Below are positions 1 through 7,404 of a DNA stretch of 22,803 nucleotides, piece after piece. Positions within the stretch are counted from its first letter, which is position 1; each line of letters begins with the position of its first letter. Position numbers and translations under genes: made by a program. The stretch covers positions 1 to 22,803 of the forward strand of contig JAUQYA010000022.1 in assembly GCA_030837785.1 (NCBI GenBank), read 5' to 3'. The notes under the pieces are model-generated. The model had not been told where the DNA came from. It searched no databases and worked only from the letters and a program-made list of their open reading frames with translations. Source of the stretch: Albidovulum sp. (lineage in GTDB: Bacteria; Pseudomonadota; Alphaproteobacteria; Rhodobacterales; Rhodobacteraceae).

Positions 1-62
1 TTCGTCGGCAACAAGGGCTGGATCACCGACCACTCGAAATCCGTCAGATCGAAACGCCCCAT
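1..62 (-). CDS. IS5-family transposase, N-terminal fragment (continues off the window)
   Basis: Reading the minus strand from the ATG at 62 gives a protein beginning MGRFDLTDFEWSVIQPLLPT. This matches the conserved start of IS5-family (IS427-like) DDE transposases, in which the DLTDxEWxxIxPLLP segment is the N-terminal DUF4096-type region ahead of the catalytic core. Only about 20 residues are visible, so catalytic residues cannot be checked and it is unknown whether the transposase is intact. A DDE transposase of this type cuts and pastes its own element. Identification rests on this short but characteristic motif. Confidence 0.75.
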   Translation of the reverse strand, partial: MGRFDLTDFEWSVIQPLLPT

Positions 63-122
63 GCCTGCCTCCCGTCCTTTCGCAGAAGTGAATCACAGGC
101 TTGCCTCCCGAGGAATCCCTTT
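1..122 (-). mobile_element. Right end of an IS5-type insertion sequence, cut by the window edge
   Basis: The minus strand from position 62 leftward encodes the first residues of an IS5-type transposase. The 60 bases to its right (63-122) are the expected place for the short leader and terminal inverted repeat. The outer boundary is a guess placed near the aggaatccct motif (112-121). Only one end is in the window, so neither the inverted repeat nor the target duplication can be confirmed. Confidence 0.5.
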
Positions 123-142
123 TATGGGTATGTGACCTAGAC

Positions 143-301
143 TCAGGCCACCCGCGGCGCGCGGATGAAGAGCGACGGGCAGGCGCGGCGGCTGCGGCGC
201 GCGGGCTGGGTGCCCATCGAGAGCAGGCGTTTTTCGAAGGCGTCGGGCTCTTGCGTCTTGGCGCGGGAGAACCTGGCGATGATGGCGGCTGCGAATTTCA
301 T
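143..301 (-). CDS. Small hypothetical protein, 52 residues
   Basis: An ORF of 52 codons starts at the ATG ending at 301, with an AGAGAGGA Shine-Dalgarno-like sequence about seven bases upstream on the minus strand. The protein starts MKFAAAIIARFSRAK, has an alanine/isoleucine-rich first ten residues, then a mostly basic, arginine-rich tail with one cysteine. Third codon positions are almost all G or C, as in neighbouring real genes, which supports coding. It is too short for a domain call and I do not recognise it. Its stop lies about 20 bases from the presumed end of the IS element. A 13-base AT-rich inverted repeat (334-346) sits just upstream and may be part of its promoter. Confidence 0.5.
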   Translation of the reverse strand: MKFAAAIIARFSRAKTQEPDAFEKRLLSMGTQPARRSRRACPSLFIRAPRVA

Positions 302-333
302 CTGACTGTCCTCTCTCTTTCGTTCTGCCCCTT

Positions 334-346
334 GTTAATACTTAAC
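334..346. repeat. AT-rich inverted repeat GTTAA-N3-TTAAC
   Basis: GTTAATACTTAAC has perfect 5-base arms around a 3-base centre, inside an otherwise GC-rich intergenic region. It lies 33 bases upstream of the start of the 52-codon ORF, where a promoter or operator would be expected. No regulator can be named. Confidence 0.35.
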
Positions 347-537
347 CCCGCGCCCGTGTCGGAAAGGTGGCGCGGTCTGGGATTTTCGGGGGAGTTCTCG
401 CGGCGGTTGCGGACCCGCGCCGCACAGGCGCCACGCACAATCCGCCCCCTTCACGCCGATTGGTGACAGCCTGGGGATTGTCCCGGCGCCACGGCACAGC
501 GGCCCCGGGGGATTGCGGCAAAACCCGGATCGCGCCG
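347..537. other. Intergenic region downstream of the RND pump gene
   Basis: About 190 bases follow the RND pump stop codon. I see GC-rich imperfect inverted repeats, for example CAATCC near 438 with GGATTG near 475, but no hairpin followed by a T-run, no RNA gene and no convincing ORF. Long ORFs here are antisense or read-through frames of the pump gene. Confidence 0.4.
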
Positions 538-3500
538 TCAGGTGCGCAGCACGCGGTAGACCGCCGGAATCACCAGCACCGTCAGCGCCGTCGAGGACGC
601 GAGCCCGAAGAGGAGCGAGATCGCGAGGCCCTGGAAGATCGGGTCGGTCAGGATCACCGCCGCGCCGATCATGGCGGCAAGCGCGGTCAGGAGGATCGGC
701 TTGAAGCGGATCGCGCCCGCCTCGATCAGCACTTCGGTCAGCGGCCGCCCCGGCGTCCGCGCATGGCGGATGAAATCGACGAGCAGGATCGAGTTGCGCA
801 CGATGATGCCGGCGAGCGCGATGAAGCCGATCATCGAGGTGGCCGAGAAGGGCGCGCCGAACAGCCAGTGGCCGATGAGGATGCCGATGAAGGTCAGGGG
901 GATCGGCGTGAGGATGACGAGCGGCACCTTGAACGAACCGAACTGGGCCACCACGAGGATGTAGATGCCGAGAAGCGCCACGCCGAAGGCTGCGCCCATG
1001 TCGCGGAAGGTGACCCAGGTCACCTCCCATTCGCCGTCCCACAGAAGCGAGGGCGCGCTTTCGTCGTCGGGCTGGCCGTGGAGCAAGAGGCGGGGCTTCG
1101 GAAGGCCGGTCCAGTCCTGCGCGTCGAGCGCGTCGGAAACCGCGAGCATGCCGTAGAGCGGCGCCTCGAAGGCGCCGGCAAGCTCGGCCGTGACCATCTC
1201 GGCGGTGCGGCCGTTGTGGCGGAAGATCGGGAAGGAGCCAGTTTCCTCGGTGGCCTCGACGACATCGCCCAGTTCGACGACGCCGCGGGCGCCGGGGATG
1301 ACGTTCTGCGGCAGGGGCGTGGTCAGGAAGCGTTCGTCGAAGGTGCGTTCGCCCTTCGGCCGTTCGATGCGGATCGGGATCGGCTGGCGCCCTTCGCCGC
1401 GGTGCGAATAGCCGATGGTGGCGCCGCCGCTCAGGATCGCGATCGTGTCCAGCACGTCACCATCCTGCACCTGGAAGAACTCCGCCGCGTCGGTGGAAAC
1501 CGTGGTGCGGATGCGCCGCGCGGGCGCGCCATAGGAATTGTCGACGTCGACGATGAAGGGCACGGACCGAAACGCCGCTTCCACCTTCGCAGCGACCGCC
1601 CGGCGGGTTCCGGCATCGGGCCCGTAGATCTCGGCCAGAAGCGTCGCCATCACCGGCGGGCCTGGCGGCGGCTCCACCGTCTTCAGCACGGTGCCCGGGG
1701 GCACCGGCAGCGCGAGGATGCGCTGGCGGATTTCCAGCGCGATCTGGTGGCTGGTGCGGTCACGCTCGCCCTTGGGCAGGAGGTTGATCGCCACTTCGCC
1801 CATCTCTGGCGAGGCGCGCAGGTAGCTGTGGCGCACGAGGCCGTTGAAGTTGAAGGGCGCCGCGGTGCCGGCATGGGTCTGGACGGACTTCACCTCGGGC
1901 AGGTCGAGGACCGCCTGCGCCACCGCCTGCGCCACCGCGTCGGTCGCCTCGACGGCCGAGCCCTCGGGCAGGTCGATCGTCACCGACAGTTCCGACTTGT
2001 TGTCGAAGGGCAGGAGCTTCACCGTGACATGCTGCGTGTAGAAGAGCCCGAGCGAGCCGAAGGTCAAGACCACGACGACGAGGATGAAGAGCCAGCTTCG
2101 CGCCTTCGAGGCGAGGATCGGCCGGGCGACGGCGGCATAGGCGCGGCCCAGCGCGCCGCCGGGATGGCCGCCAGCGTCATGGCCATGTGCCGGCATGTCC
2201 GCGCGGCCCGCCACCTTCAGCATCAGCCAGGGCGTGACCATCACCGCGACGAAGAAGGAGAATATCATCGCCGCCGAGGCGTTGGCCGGGATCGGCGACA
2301 TGTAGGGCCCCATCAGGCCGGAGACGAAAAGCATCGGCAGAAGCGCGGCAACGACCGTCAGCGTGGCGACGATGGTCGGGTTGCCGACTTCTGCCACCGC
2401 GTCGATGGCGGCGGTCTTGCGGTCGCGCCCGTCGGCCATGCCCCAGTGCCGGGCGATGTTCTCGATCACCACGATGGCGTCGTCGACGAGGATGCCGATG
2501 GAGAAGATCAGCGCGAAGAGCGACACCCGGTTCAGCGTGTAGCCCATGACGTTGGAGGCGAAGAGCGTGAGCAGGATCGTCACCGGGATCACCACGGCGA
2601 CGACGAGGGCCTCGCGCCTGCCGATGGAGAGCCAGATCAGCGCGATGATCGACACGGTGGCGAGCGCGAGGTGATAAAGAAGTTCGTTGGCCTTCTCGTT
2701 GGCGCTTTCGCCGTAGTCGCGGGTCACCTCGACGGCGATGTCCCCGGGGATGAGCCGCCCTTCCATCATGTGGACGCGGTGGAGGATTTCCTCGGCCACG
2801 GTCACGGCGTTTGATCCCGCGCGCTTGGCCACGGCGAGGGTCACGGCGGGCACCCGGCGGGCCGCGCCATCCTCGGCCTTGGTGACGGTGGCGACGAGAT
2901 GTTCCTCGCCATCGTCGGCAAAGCTCACCTCGGCGACGTCGCGGACATAGACGGGCCTGCCGTCACGGGTGGTCAGCAGCAGGTTGCCGATCTCGTCCGG
3001 CGAGCCCAGCGTTTCACCGGCAACCAGCATGACCTGCTGGCCTTCGTCGCGCACGAAGCCGGTGGGGAAGGCGGTATTGGCGCCGGTGACCTTGCCGGCA
3101 AGCTGCTGGAGCGTCACGCCGTAAAGCGCCAGCCGCTCCGGATCGGGCGCGATCCTCAGCCGCTCGCTCGTCTCGCCGACGATGTAGCTGAGGCCGACGT
3201 CGGGGATCTTGGCGATCTCGGTTCTCAGTTCGCGGGCGATGCGGGTCAGGTCGTTGGCGGTGACCCGGTCCGCCGCGCCGGGCCGGGCCGCCAGCGTCAG
3301 GGACAGGATCGCCACGTCGTCGATGCCGCGGCCGACGATCTGCGGCTCCGGTATGCCCACGGGAATGCGGTCCATGTTGGCGCGCAGCTTGTCGTGGACG
3401 CGCAGGATCGCGTTGTCCGACGGCGTGCCGACGAGAAAGCGCGCCGTCACCGTCACCCGGTCGTCGGAGGTCTGGGAATAGACGTGCTCCACCCCGTCGA

Positions 3501-3753
3501 TGCCCTTGACGATGGTCTCCAGGGGTTCGGTCACGAGCTTGGCCGCATCCTCCGCCTTCAGCCCGTTGGCCTGGACGTGGATGTCGACCATCGGGACGGA
3601 AATCTGCGGCTCCTCCTCACGCGGCAGCGCCAGGAGGGCGACCAGGCCGAAGACAAAGGCCGCCATCAGGAACAGGGGCGTCAGGGGCGAGGTGATGAAG
3701 GCGCGCGTCAGCCCCCCGGCGATGCCGATGCTGTGGGGTTTCGTCTCGCTCAC
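538..3753 (-). CDS. RND-family efflux pump, inner-membrane permease subunit
   Basis: This is a 1071-residue inner-membrane proton antiporter of the AcrB/HAE superfamily, near the usual length of about 1040. It would export substrates from the periplasm or membrane together with an adaptor and an outer-membrane channel. The first membrane segment is at about residues 24-44. TM4 carries the proton-relay pair in VDDAIVVIEN (D424, D425). The position matching AcrB Lys940 reads VRNSILLVDF, so an arginine (R986) takes the place of lysine. A His/Gly loop (H523, H525, H530) lies after TM6. The GTG start overlaps the adaptor stop as GTGA, so the two are translationally coupled. No TolC-type channel is in the window. 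Substrate cannot be deduced; the operator upstream suggests a link to sulfide or persulfide stress. Confidence 0.9.
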   Translation of the reverse strand: MSETKPHSIGIAGGLTRAFITSPLTPLFLMAAFVFGLVALLALPREEEPQISVPMVDIHVQANGLKAEDAAKLVTEPLETIVKGIDGVEHVYSQTSDDRVTVTARFLVGTPSDNAILRVHDKLRANMDRIPVGIPEPQIVGRGIDDVAILSLTLAARPGAADRVTANDLTRIARELRTEIAKIPDVGLSYIVGETSERLRIAPDPERLALYGVTLQQLAGKVTGANTAFPTGFVRDEGQQVMLVAGETLGSPDEIGNLLLTTRDGRPVYVRDVAEVSFADDGEEHLVATVTKAEDGAARRVPAVTLAVAKRAGSNAVTVAEEILHRVHMMEGRLIPGDIAVEVTRDYGESANEKANELLYHLALATVSIIALIWLSIGRREALVVAVVIPVTILLTLFASNVMGYTLNRVSLFALIFSIGILVDDAIVVIENIARHWGMADGRDRKTAAIDAVAEVGNPTIVATLTVVAALLPMLFVSGLMGPYMSPIPANASAAMIFSFFVAVMVTPWLMLKVAGRADMPAHGHDAGGHPGGALGRAYAAVARPILASKARSWLFILVVVVLTFGSLGLFYTQHVTVKLLPFDNKSELSVTIDLPEGSAVEATDAVAQAVAQAVLDLPEVKSVQTHAGTAAPFNFNGLVRHSYLRASPEMGEVAINLLPKGERDRTSHQIALEIRQRILALPVPPGTVLKTVEPPPGPPVMATLLAEIYGPDAGTRRAVAAKVEAAFRSVPFIVDVDNSYGAPARRIRTTVSTDAAEFFQVQDGDVLDTIAILSGGATIGYSHRGEGRQPIPIRIERPKGERTFDERFLTTPLPQNVIPGARGVVELGDVVEATEETGSFPIFRHNGRTAEMVTAELAGAFEAPLYGMLAVSDALDAQDWTGLPKPRLLLHGQPDDESAPSLLWDGEWEVTWVTFRDMGAAFGVALLGIYILVVAQFGSFKVPLVILTPIPLTFIGILIGHWLFGAPFSATSMIGFIALAGIIVRNSILLVDFIRHARTPGRPLTEVLIEAGAIRFKPILLTALAAMIGAAVILTDPIFQGLAISLLFGLASSTALTVLVIPAVYRVLRT

Positions 3754-4712
3754 GGCAGGACCACCTCGTCCCCGGCCACGAGGCCGCTCAGCACCTCGAC
3801 CATCGGGGTGCCATCGCGTTCGACGGGCTCGCCCAGCACCACGGCCCGCTCCACCGCTCCGCCCGCTGCGGCGATCTGCACGAAGTCGAGCCCCGCGCGC
3901 GTGGTCACCGCGGCACCGGGCACCAGAAGCGCTGCGCGTTCGCCCACGGGCAGTTCCACCAGCACGCGGGCGCTGACGAATTCGGTCTCGAGCCCCTCGA
4001 CCTCGACATCGGCGACGACGCGGCCATTGTTGATCTGCGGATAGAGCTTGGCGATGCGGCCGGCGGAAGCGGCGCCCCGTGCGGTGATGCGGATTGCCGC
4101 GCCTTCCTTCAGCGAGAAGGCGTGCCGTTCGGGCACCGACAGCCGCAGGAAGACGCCGCCGCCGCCGATCATCGCCACCGCCTCGCCCGGCATCACGACG
4201 GCGCCCGGCGTGACCGGCACGGTCAGCACCAGCCCGTCGCCGGGGGCAAGCACGCGGCCTTCGGCGGCCTGCTGTTCGGCGATGGACCGTTGCGCGCCGG
4301 CGGTTGCGATCTGGCCGGTGATGACGTCGACACCGGTGCGCAACTGGTCAAGCCGCTGGGCGGTGATCACGCCCCGCTGGACCAGGGTCTGGCCGCGGTC
4401 GAGGTCGGCCTGGGCGGTGGAAAGCTGCGCCTTCATCGCCTCGATCTGGGCATCAAGCGCGGCGATCTGGAAGGCGATCTTGTCGTCATGGATGACCGCG
4501 ATTTCCTGTCCGGCCGTCACAAGGTCGCCCTCGGTGACCGACAGCGACTGCACGATGCCGCCGATGCGGGCGCGTGCCGGCACCGTCTCGCGCGCCTCCA
4601 CCGTGCCGTAGACCGATTTCCACTCGGTCACGGTCACGGGTTCGAGTCTCAGCGTCGCCGCCCCGACGGGCGCGGCGGCGAGAAGGCTCACCAGAAGCAG
4701 AAGCGCGCGCAT
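3750..4712 (-). CDS. RND efflux periplasmic adaptor (HlyD/AcrA-type membrane fusion protein)
   Basis: A 320-residue protein with a typical Sec signal peptide (residues 1-18, cleavage after VGA) and no lipobox cysteine. A biotinyl-lipoyl-like half motif (ARIGGIVQSLSVTEGDLV, about 48-65) is followed by an alpha-helical hairpin rich in Ala and Gln (about 83-150), the second lipoyl half, and beta-barrel and membrane-proximal domains. This order is that of RND adaptors, which bridge the inner-membrane pump to the outer-membrane channel in the periplasm. It is the middle gene of the operon: 13 bases after the DUF2892-like gene and overlapping the pump start by four bases. It is somewhat shorter than AcrA (about 397 residues), which is common in single-pump operons of this kind. 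Confidence 0.87.
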   Translation of the reverse strand: MRALLLLVSLLAAAPVGAATLRLEPVTVTEWKSVYGTVEARETVPARARIGGIVQSLSVTEGDLVTAGQEIAVIHDDKIAFQIAALDAQIEAMKAQLSTAQADLDRGQTLVQRGVITAQRLDQLRTGVDVITGQIATAGAQRSIAEQQAAEGRVLAPGDGLVLTVPVTPGAVVMPGEAVAMIGGGGVFLRLSVPERHAFSLKEGAAIRITARGAASAGRIAKLYPQINNGRVVADVEVEGLETEFVSARVLVELPVGERAALLVPGAAVTTRAGLDFVQIAAAGGAVERAVVLGEPVERDGTPMVEVLSGLVAGDEVVLP

Positions 4713-4725
4713 CGGGTGCGACCTT

Positions 4726-4926
4726 TCAGAATGCGCAGCCGGGCTTCACGCCGAACCTGCGGAAGAGTGCGGCCGCCGGGCAGAAGCCGGTGAAGGCCGA
4801 TTGCAGAAGGTTAAGGCCGACGAAGACGGTGAGCCAGACGAAATAGGGCGACACCCAGACGGTCAGCGCGACCGACAGAAGGACCATTGCGCCGGCAAAG
4901 GCGAGGATAGCGCGATCAAGGGACAT
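4726..4926 (-). CDS. DUF2892-like (YgaP-type transmembrane) small membrane protein
   Basis: A 66-residue protein with two hydrophobic segments (about 5-25 and 28-45) and a C-terminal FTGFCPAAALFRRFGV...GCAF region. The FTGFCP motif and the second cysteine near the end are typical of DUF2892, the membrane part of YgaP-type rhodanese proteins, which is often found as a stand-alone gene near sulfide-responsive genes. A GGAGG Shine-Dalgarno sequence lies five bases before the ATG. It is the first gene of the RND operon and sits 22 bases from an ATTC-N8-GAAT palindrome. The biochemical role of stand-alone DUF2892 proteins is not established; a part in sulfur handling is inference from context. Confidence 0.8.
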   Translation of the reverse strand: MSLDRAILAFAGAMVLLSVALTVWVSPYFVWLTVFVGLNLLQSAFTGFCPAAALFRRFGVKPGCAF

Positions 4927-4940
4927 GACAGCCTCCGGTT

Positions 4941-4969
4941 GTTATCATATTCATGATCGTGAATGTAAA
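4941..4969 (-). promoter_or_regulatory. Candidate promoter of the RND operon overlapping the operator
   Basis: On the minus strand TTTACA (4964-4969) and GATAAC (4941-4946) are 17 bases apart, and the palindrome 4949-4964 lies between them, a classic arrangement for repression. A start site about seven bases beyond the -10 would fall within the GGAGG at 4932-4936, so the true promoter may instead be shifted upstream, for example using TTGATT near 4975-4980. Confidence 0.35.
4949..4964. promoter_or_regulatory. Operator-like palindrome ATTC-N8-GAAT (SqrR/BigR-type)
   Basis: ATTCATGATCGTGAAT is a 16-base inverted repeat with seven of eight symmetric pairs matching. It fits the ATTC-N8-GAAT consensus described for SqrR of Rhodobacter capsulatus, an ArsR-family repressor related to BigR that senses persulfide. 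It lies 22 bases upstream of the DUF2892-like gene heading the RND operon. The regulator gene itself is not in the window, so the assignment is by motif and gene content. Confidence 0.6.
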
Positions 4970-5370
4970 GCCGGAAATCAAGATGTATCGACGATGATTT
5001 CGCATTTCATGGCGAACTGCCGCAGTTCCGCCATGACCGGGATCAAATCGGCCCGGCTTGCCGCAGGTCGGGCCTTCTTCTTGACTGATGTCGACGTCGC
5101 GGCGCTGACGGCCCGCCTCGATCCGAAAACGATGCGCGCGCTGAACATCTATCGCGCTTCGCGCAGTCGGGCGCGCCTTCGCGAAGAACTGGAGCATGAA
5201 CTTCCCCGCCTGCGCGACCATGTACGGGCTGCCGCCAATGGCGGGACGGGTTTGCTTATCTGGATGATTTGGGACAGATCCGACAGGGATCCTGTTCTGC
5301 GGGGATCCTGTTCTGCGGGGGCATGGCCGACTGCCACGATCTTCGAGCATCGGAAGGTGAAAGAAGACGG
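4970..5370. other. About 400 bases with only a doubtful ORF and a 16-bp tandem duplication
   Basis: A plus-strand frame from an ATG near 4994 (or 5032) looks coding, with G/C third positions and a charged, helical sequence (LTARLDPKTMRALNIYRASR), up to about 5220. It then runs without a stop through a 16-base tandem duplication and through the tRNA gene, which a real gene should not do. I do not recognise the protein. It may be a decayed small gene or a chance ORF. The opposite-strand ORF here (4916-5350) looks like its shadow. No promoter or terminator is convincing. Confidence 0.35.
5286..5317. repeat. Exact 16-bp tandem duplication
   Basis: GGGATCCTGTTCTGCG occurs twice back to back (5286-5301 and 5302-5317). 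Removing one copy would put the plus-strand frame described for 4970-5370 onto a TGA at 5358-5360, just short of the tRNA gene. Confidence 0.85.
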
Positions 5371-5447
5371 TGGCGCACCCGAAGAGATTCGAACTCCTGA
5401 CCCCCAGATTCGTAGTCTGGTGCTCTATCCAGCTGAGCTACGGGTGC
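5371..5447 (-). tRNA. tRNA-Arg (anticodon ACG)
   Basis: The minus strand folds as a 77-base tRNA. The acceptor stem GCACCCG pairs with CGGGTGC, the D arm contains TAGCTCAGCTGGATAGAGC, and the anticodon arm is CCAGA-CTACGAA-TCTGG with anticodon ACG (5411-5413). The T arm carries GTTCGAATC and the 3' CCA is encoded. ACG (A34 deaminated to inosine) reads CGU, CGC and CGA arginine codons. Nothing resembling an integrated element is seen at its 3' end in this window. Confidence 0.95.
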
Positions 5448-5498
5448 GTAGGGCAGGCATGTAGCGGTCCCTACCAGCCAATGCAAGGGCAAAACCAC

Positions 5499-5534
5499 CC
5501 CGGCCGGAGGCACGGAGCGGCCGTTCAGGCCGGG
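5499..5534 (-). terminator. Possible terminator after the histidine kinase gene
   Basis: CCCGGCC (5499-5505) and GGCCGGG (5528-5534) can form a 7-bp GC stem with a 22-base loop. On the minus strand the stem is followed by GTGGTTTTGCCC, a short T-run. One arm lies just inside the kinase stop region and the loop is long, so this is weak evidence. Confidence 0.3.
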
Positions 5535-6958
5535 TGCGCGGGCGCGGCCGGCGGAGTGGTCGCGGTCAGGTCGCGCGGCAGGCGGATGATGAATTCCGTC
5601 CCCTCCGCACTGGTCTTGAGAAGCTCGAGCCGCCCGCCGTGGCCGCGCACAAGCTCGGCCGCGATGGCAAGGCCGAGACCCGTGCCGCCCTTGCGGTAGC
5701 CCCCCTGGAACGGCTGGAAGAGGTGGTCGCGCGCCCGTTCGGGCAACCCCGGGCCGGTGTCACCGACGCGGATCCACCAGCCCTGATCGTCCTCGCCCGC
5801 GCCGATCTCGATCGTGCCCGGACGCTCGGTCGCCTCGATCGCCTGGCGGGCGTTGCGGACGAGATTGGTCAGCACCCGATGCAACTGCTCCTGATCGGCG
5901 CGGATGGTGAGCGAGGCGGGAACGTCGGTGACGAACTCCACCGCCGACGTGCCGGCCGACAGCCGTTCGCCCTCGACGATCTCGCGGACGAGACCGGCGA
6001 GCATGAAGCGGGTGAGCGCCGGCGGCGGCTCGTCTGCCTTGCCGAAGGCGAGGGTCGATTCGCAAAGCGCGACCGCCCGGCTGATCGAGCCCACGAGCTT
6101 CGGCGCGGCGCGCTTGACCATCGGATCGTCGCTTCGCTCCATCCGGTCGGCGAGAAGCCGGGCCGTGGTCAGGATGTTCCTGAGGTCATGGCTCACCTTC
6201 GCCACGCCACCGCCGAGCTGGGCCAGACGTTCCTTCTGCCTCAGCGCGCCGGTGAGCTGGCGTTCCATCGAGCGCAGCGCCTCTTCCGCCTCGCGCAGCT
6301 CGATCACCCGGGCCTTGGGCTCGATCACGCGCCGCGCGTCCTCCGGCGCCTCGGCATAGAGCTGCATCTGCGAGACAAGGCGGCGGATCGGCGCCACCAG
6401 CACCTGCCGGACCGCCAGGAACAGGAGCGCGGCCGTCACCACCGAGATCACCGCCGAAAGGCCGAGAAGGCGCAGGCCATAGTCGATCATCGCGGTGCGC
6501 AGGGGCGCATTGTCCATCGTCACCTCGATCAGGAGCCCGGCCTGCTTCACCGGATCGCCGATCACCCGGATGATCCGCCCTTCCGGATCGATCAGGCAGG
6601 CGATGGCGTCGCGAATCAGTTCCCAGGCCGAGGGCGCGCGCAGGTCGAAGCTCTTGTAGATCGGCGCCGGGATCGGCGAGGTCAGCACCAGCTGGCGCAC
6701 CTCGTCGCGCCTGAGAACCACGTTGTAGACCTCGGCATTCTCCAGAAGCTCGCGTTCGAGGGTCTCGTCGATCATCTCGTCGGTGGCGAGAAGCGCCAGG
6801 GAGGCGATCTGGGCGCGTTCGAGACGCGACAGGATGTAGTCCTGCCGGAAGCGCGCGACGGAGGGCACGAAGATCAGCACTTCGGCCAGCATGACGAAGA
6901 GCATCGTCAGGAGGAGGAAGCGGCCCGAAAGCGTGTTGAACAGTTTCAATCGTCCCAT
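5525..6958 (-). CDS. Membrane sensor histidine kinase, orphan
   Basis: This is a 477-residue two-component sensor kinase. TM1 (about 14-34) and TM2 (about 163-187) flank a periplasmic region of about 125 residues, followed by a HAMP-like linker. The H-box VAKVSHDLRN carries the phospho-acceptor His257. The N-box NLVRNARQAI (Asn369), the G1 box DTGPGLP (Asp400), LFQPF and GGTGLGLAIA form a complete HATPase_c domain, so it should be active. The ATG at 6958 is preferred: it has a GGAGG nine bases upstream, and the 29 codons before it (up to 7045) are Arg/Pro-rich and unlike a protein start. No response regulator is adjacent in the window, so the partner and signal are unknown. It is divergent from rpmH. 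Confidence 0.88.
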   Translation of the reverse strand: MGRLKLFNTLSGRFLLLTMLFVMLAEVLIFVPSVARFRQDYILSRLERAQIASLALLATDEMIDETLERELLENAEVYNVVLRRDEVRQLVLTSPIPAPIYKSFDLRAPSAWELIRDAIACLIDPEGRIIRVIGDPVKQAGLLIEVTMDNAPLRTAMIDYGLRLLGLSAVISVVTAALLFLAVRQVLVAPIRRLVSQMQLYAEAPEDARRVIEPKARVIELREAEEALRSMERQLTGALRQKERLAQLGGGVAKVSHDLRNILTTARLLADRMERSDDPMVKRAAPKLVGSISRAVALCESTLAFGKADEPPPALTRFMLAGLVREIVEGERLSAGTSAVEFVTDVPASLTIRADQEQLHRVLTNLVRNARQAIEATERPGTIEIGAGEDDQGWWIRVGDTGPGLPERARDHLFQPFQGGYRKGGTGLGLAIAAELVRGHGGRLELLKTSAEGTEFIIRLPRDLTATTPPAAPAHPA

Positions 6959-7147
6959 CCCTGCCGGCCTCCGGCGGCGCCCGCGCCGGCTCGGACCCGT
7001 CGTGCTTCCCCAAGAATAAGCATTCGGGGCGGGCTGTGAAACCACCTCCCGGCCGGCGACCGAAGCTCGACCGAAGCGGCGGCCGGCGCGGCGGGCCGAC
7101 CGAGGGGGAAGGGTGGCGAAAAGGGCGAAATTCCGGGCTCTGGCGAG

Positions 7148-7176
7148 TTGACTTGCACCCCGCAGCCGTCTAATAG
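7148..7176 (+). promoter_or_regulatory. Candidate promoter of rpmH-rnpA-yidD
   Basis: TTGACT (7148-7153) and TAATAG (7171-7176) are spaced by 17 bases and lie about 70 bases upstream of the rpmH start. The -35 element is good and the -10 is weak, as is common in GC-rich alphaproteobacteria. Confidence 0.45.
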
Positions 7177-7246
7177 CCGGGCTTCAAATGACAGCGGCCT
7201 TCGAATCCATGACCGGTTTGGGCCGCAAGAACCCGGAGTAGACGCG

Positions 7247-7381
7247 ATGAAGCGCACGTTCCAACCGTCGAACCTCGTCCGCGCCCGCCGCCACGGCTTC
7301 CGCGCGCGCATGGCGACGAAGGGCGGCCGCAAGGTTCTCGCCGCGCGGCGCGCCAAGGGCCGGAAGGTCCTGTCGGCCTGA
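7247..7381 (+). CDS. rpmH: Large ribosomal subunit protein bL34
   Basis: This 44-residue, very basic protein starts MKRTFQPSNLVRARRHGFRA and contains the GRKVLAARRAKGR segment. It is essentially the textbook L34 sequence and has the family's normal length. It binds 23S rRNA in the large subunit. GGAG lies nine bases before the ATG. An in-frame upstream extension to 7148 has no conserved sequence and is rejected. rpmH is followed 23 bases later by rnpA, the near-universal bacterial pair. Confidence 0.97.
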   Translation: MKRTFQPSNLVRARRHGFRARMATKGGRKVLAARRAKGRKVLSA

Positions 7382-7404
7382 GGGCCGGCACAGCGGCACA
7401 CGGC

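Noticed and set aside
367..2814. 815-residue plus-strand ORF
   Set aside because: It is antisense to the RND pump, its product is Arg/Asp/His/Gly-rich with no domain, and long antisense frames are expected in high-GC DNA.
5371..5447. tRNA-Arg as an attachment site for an island
   Set aside because: No second copy of the tRNA 3' end, integrase or shift to foreign genes was found near it in the window.
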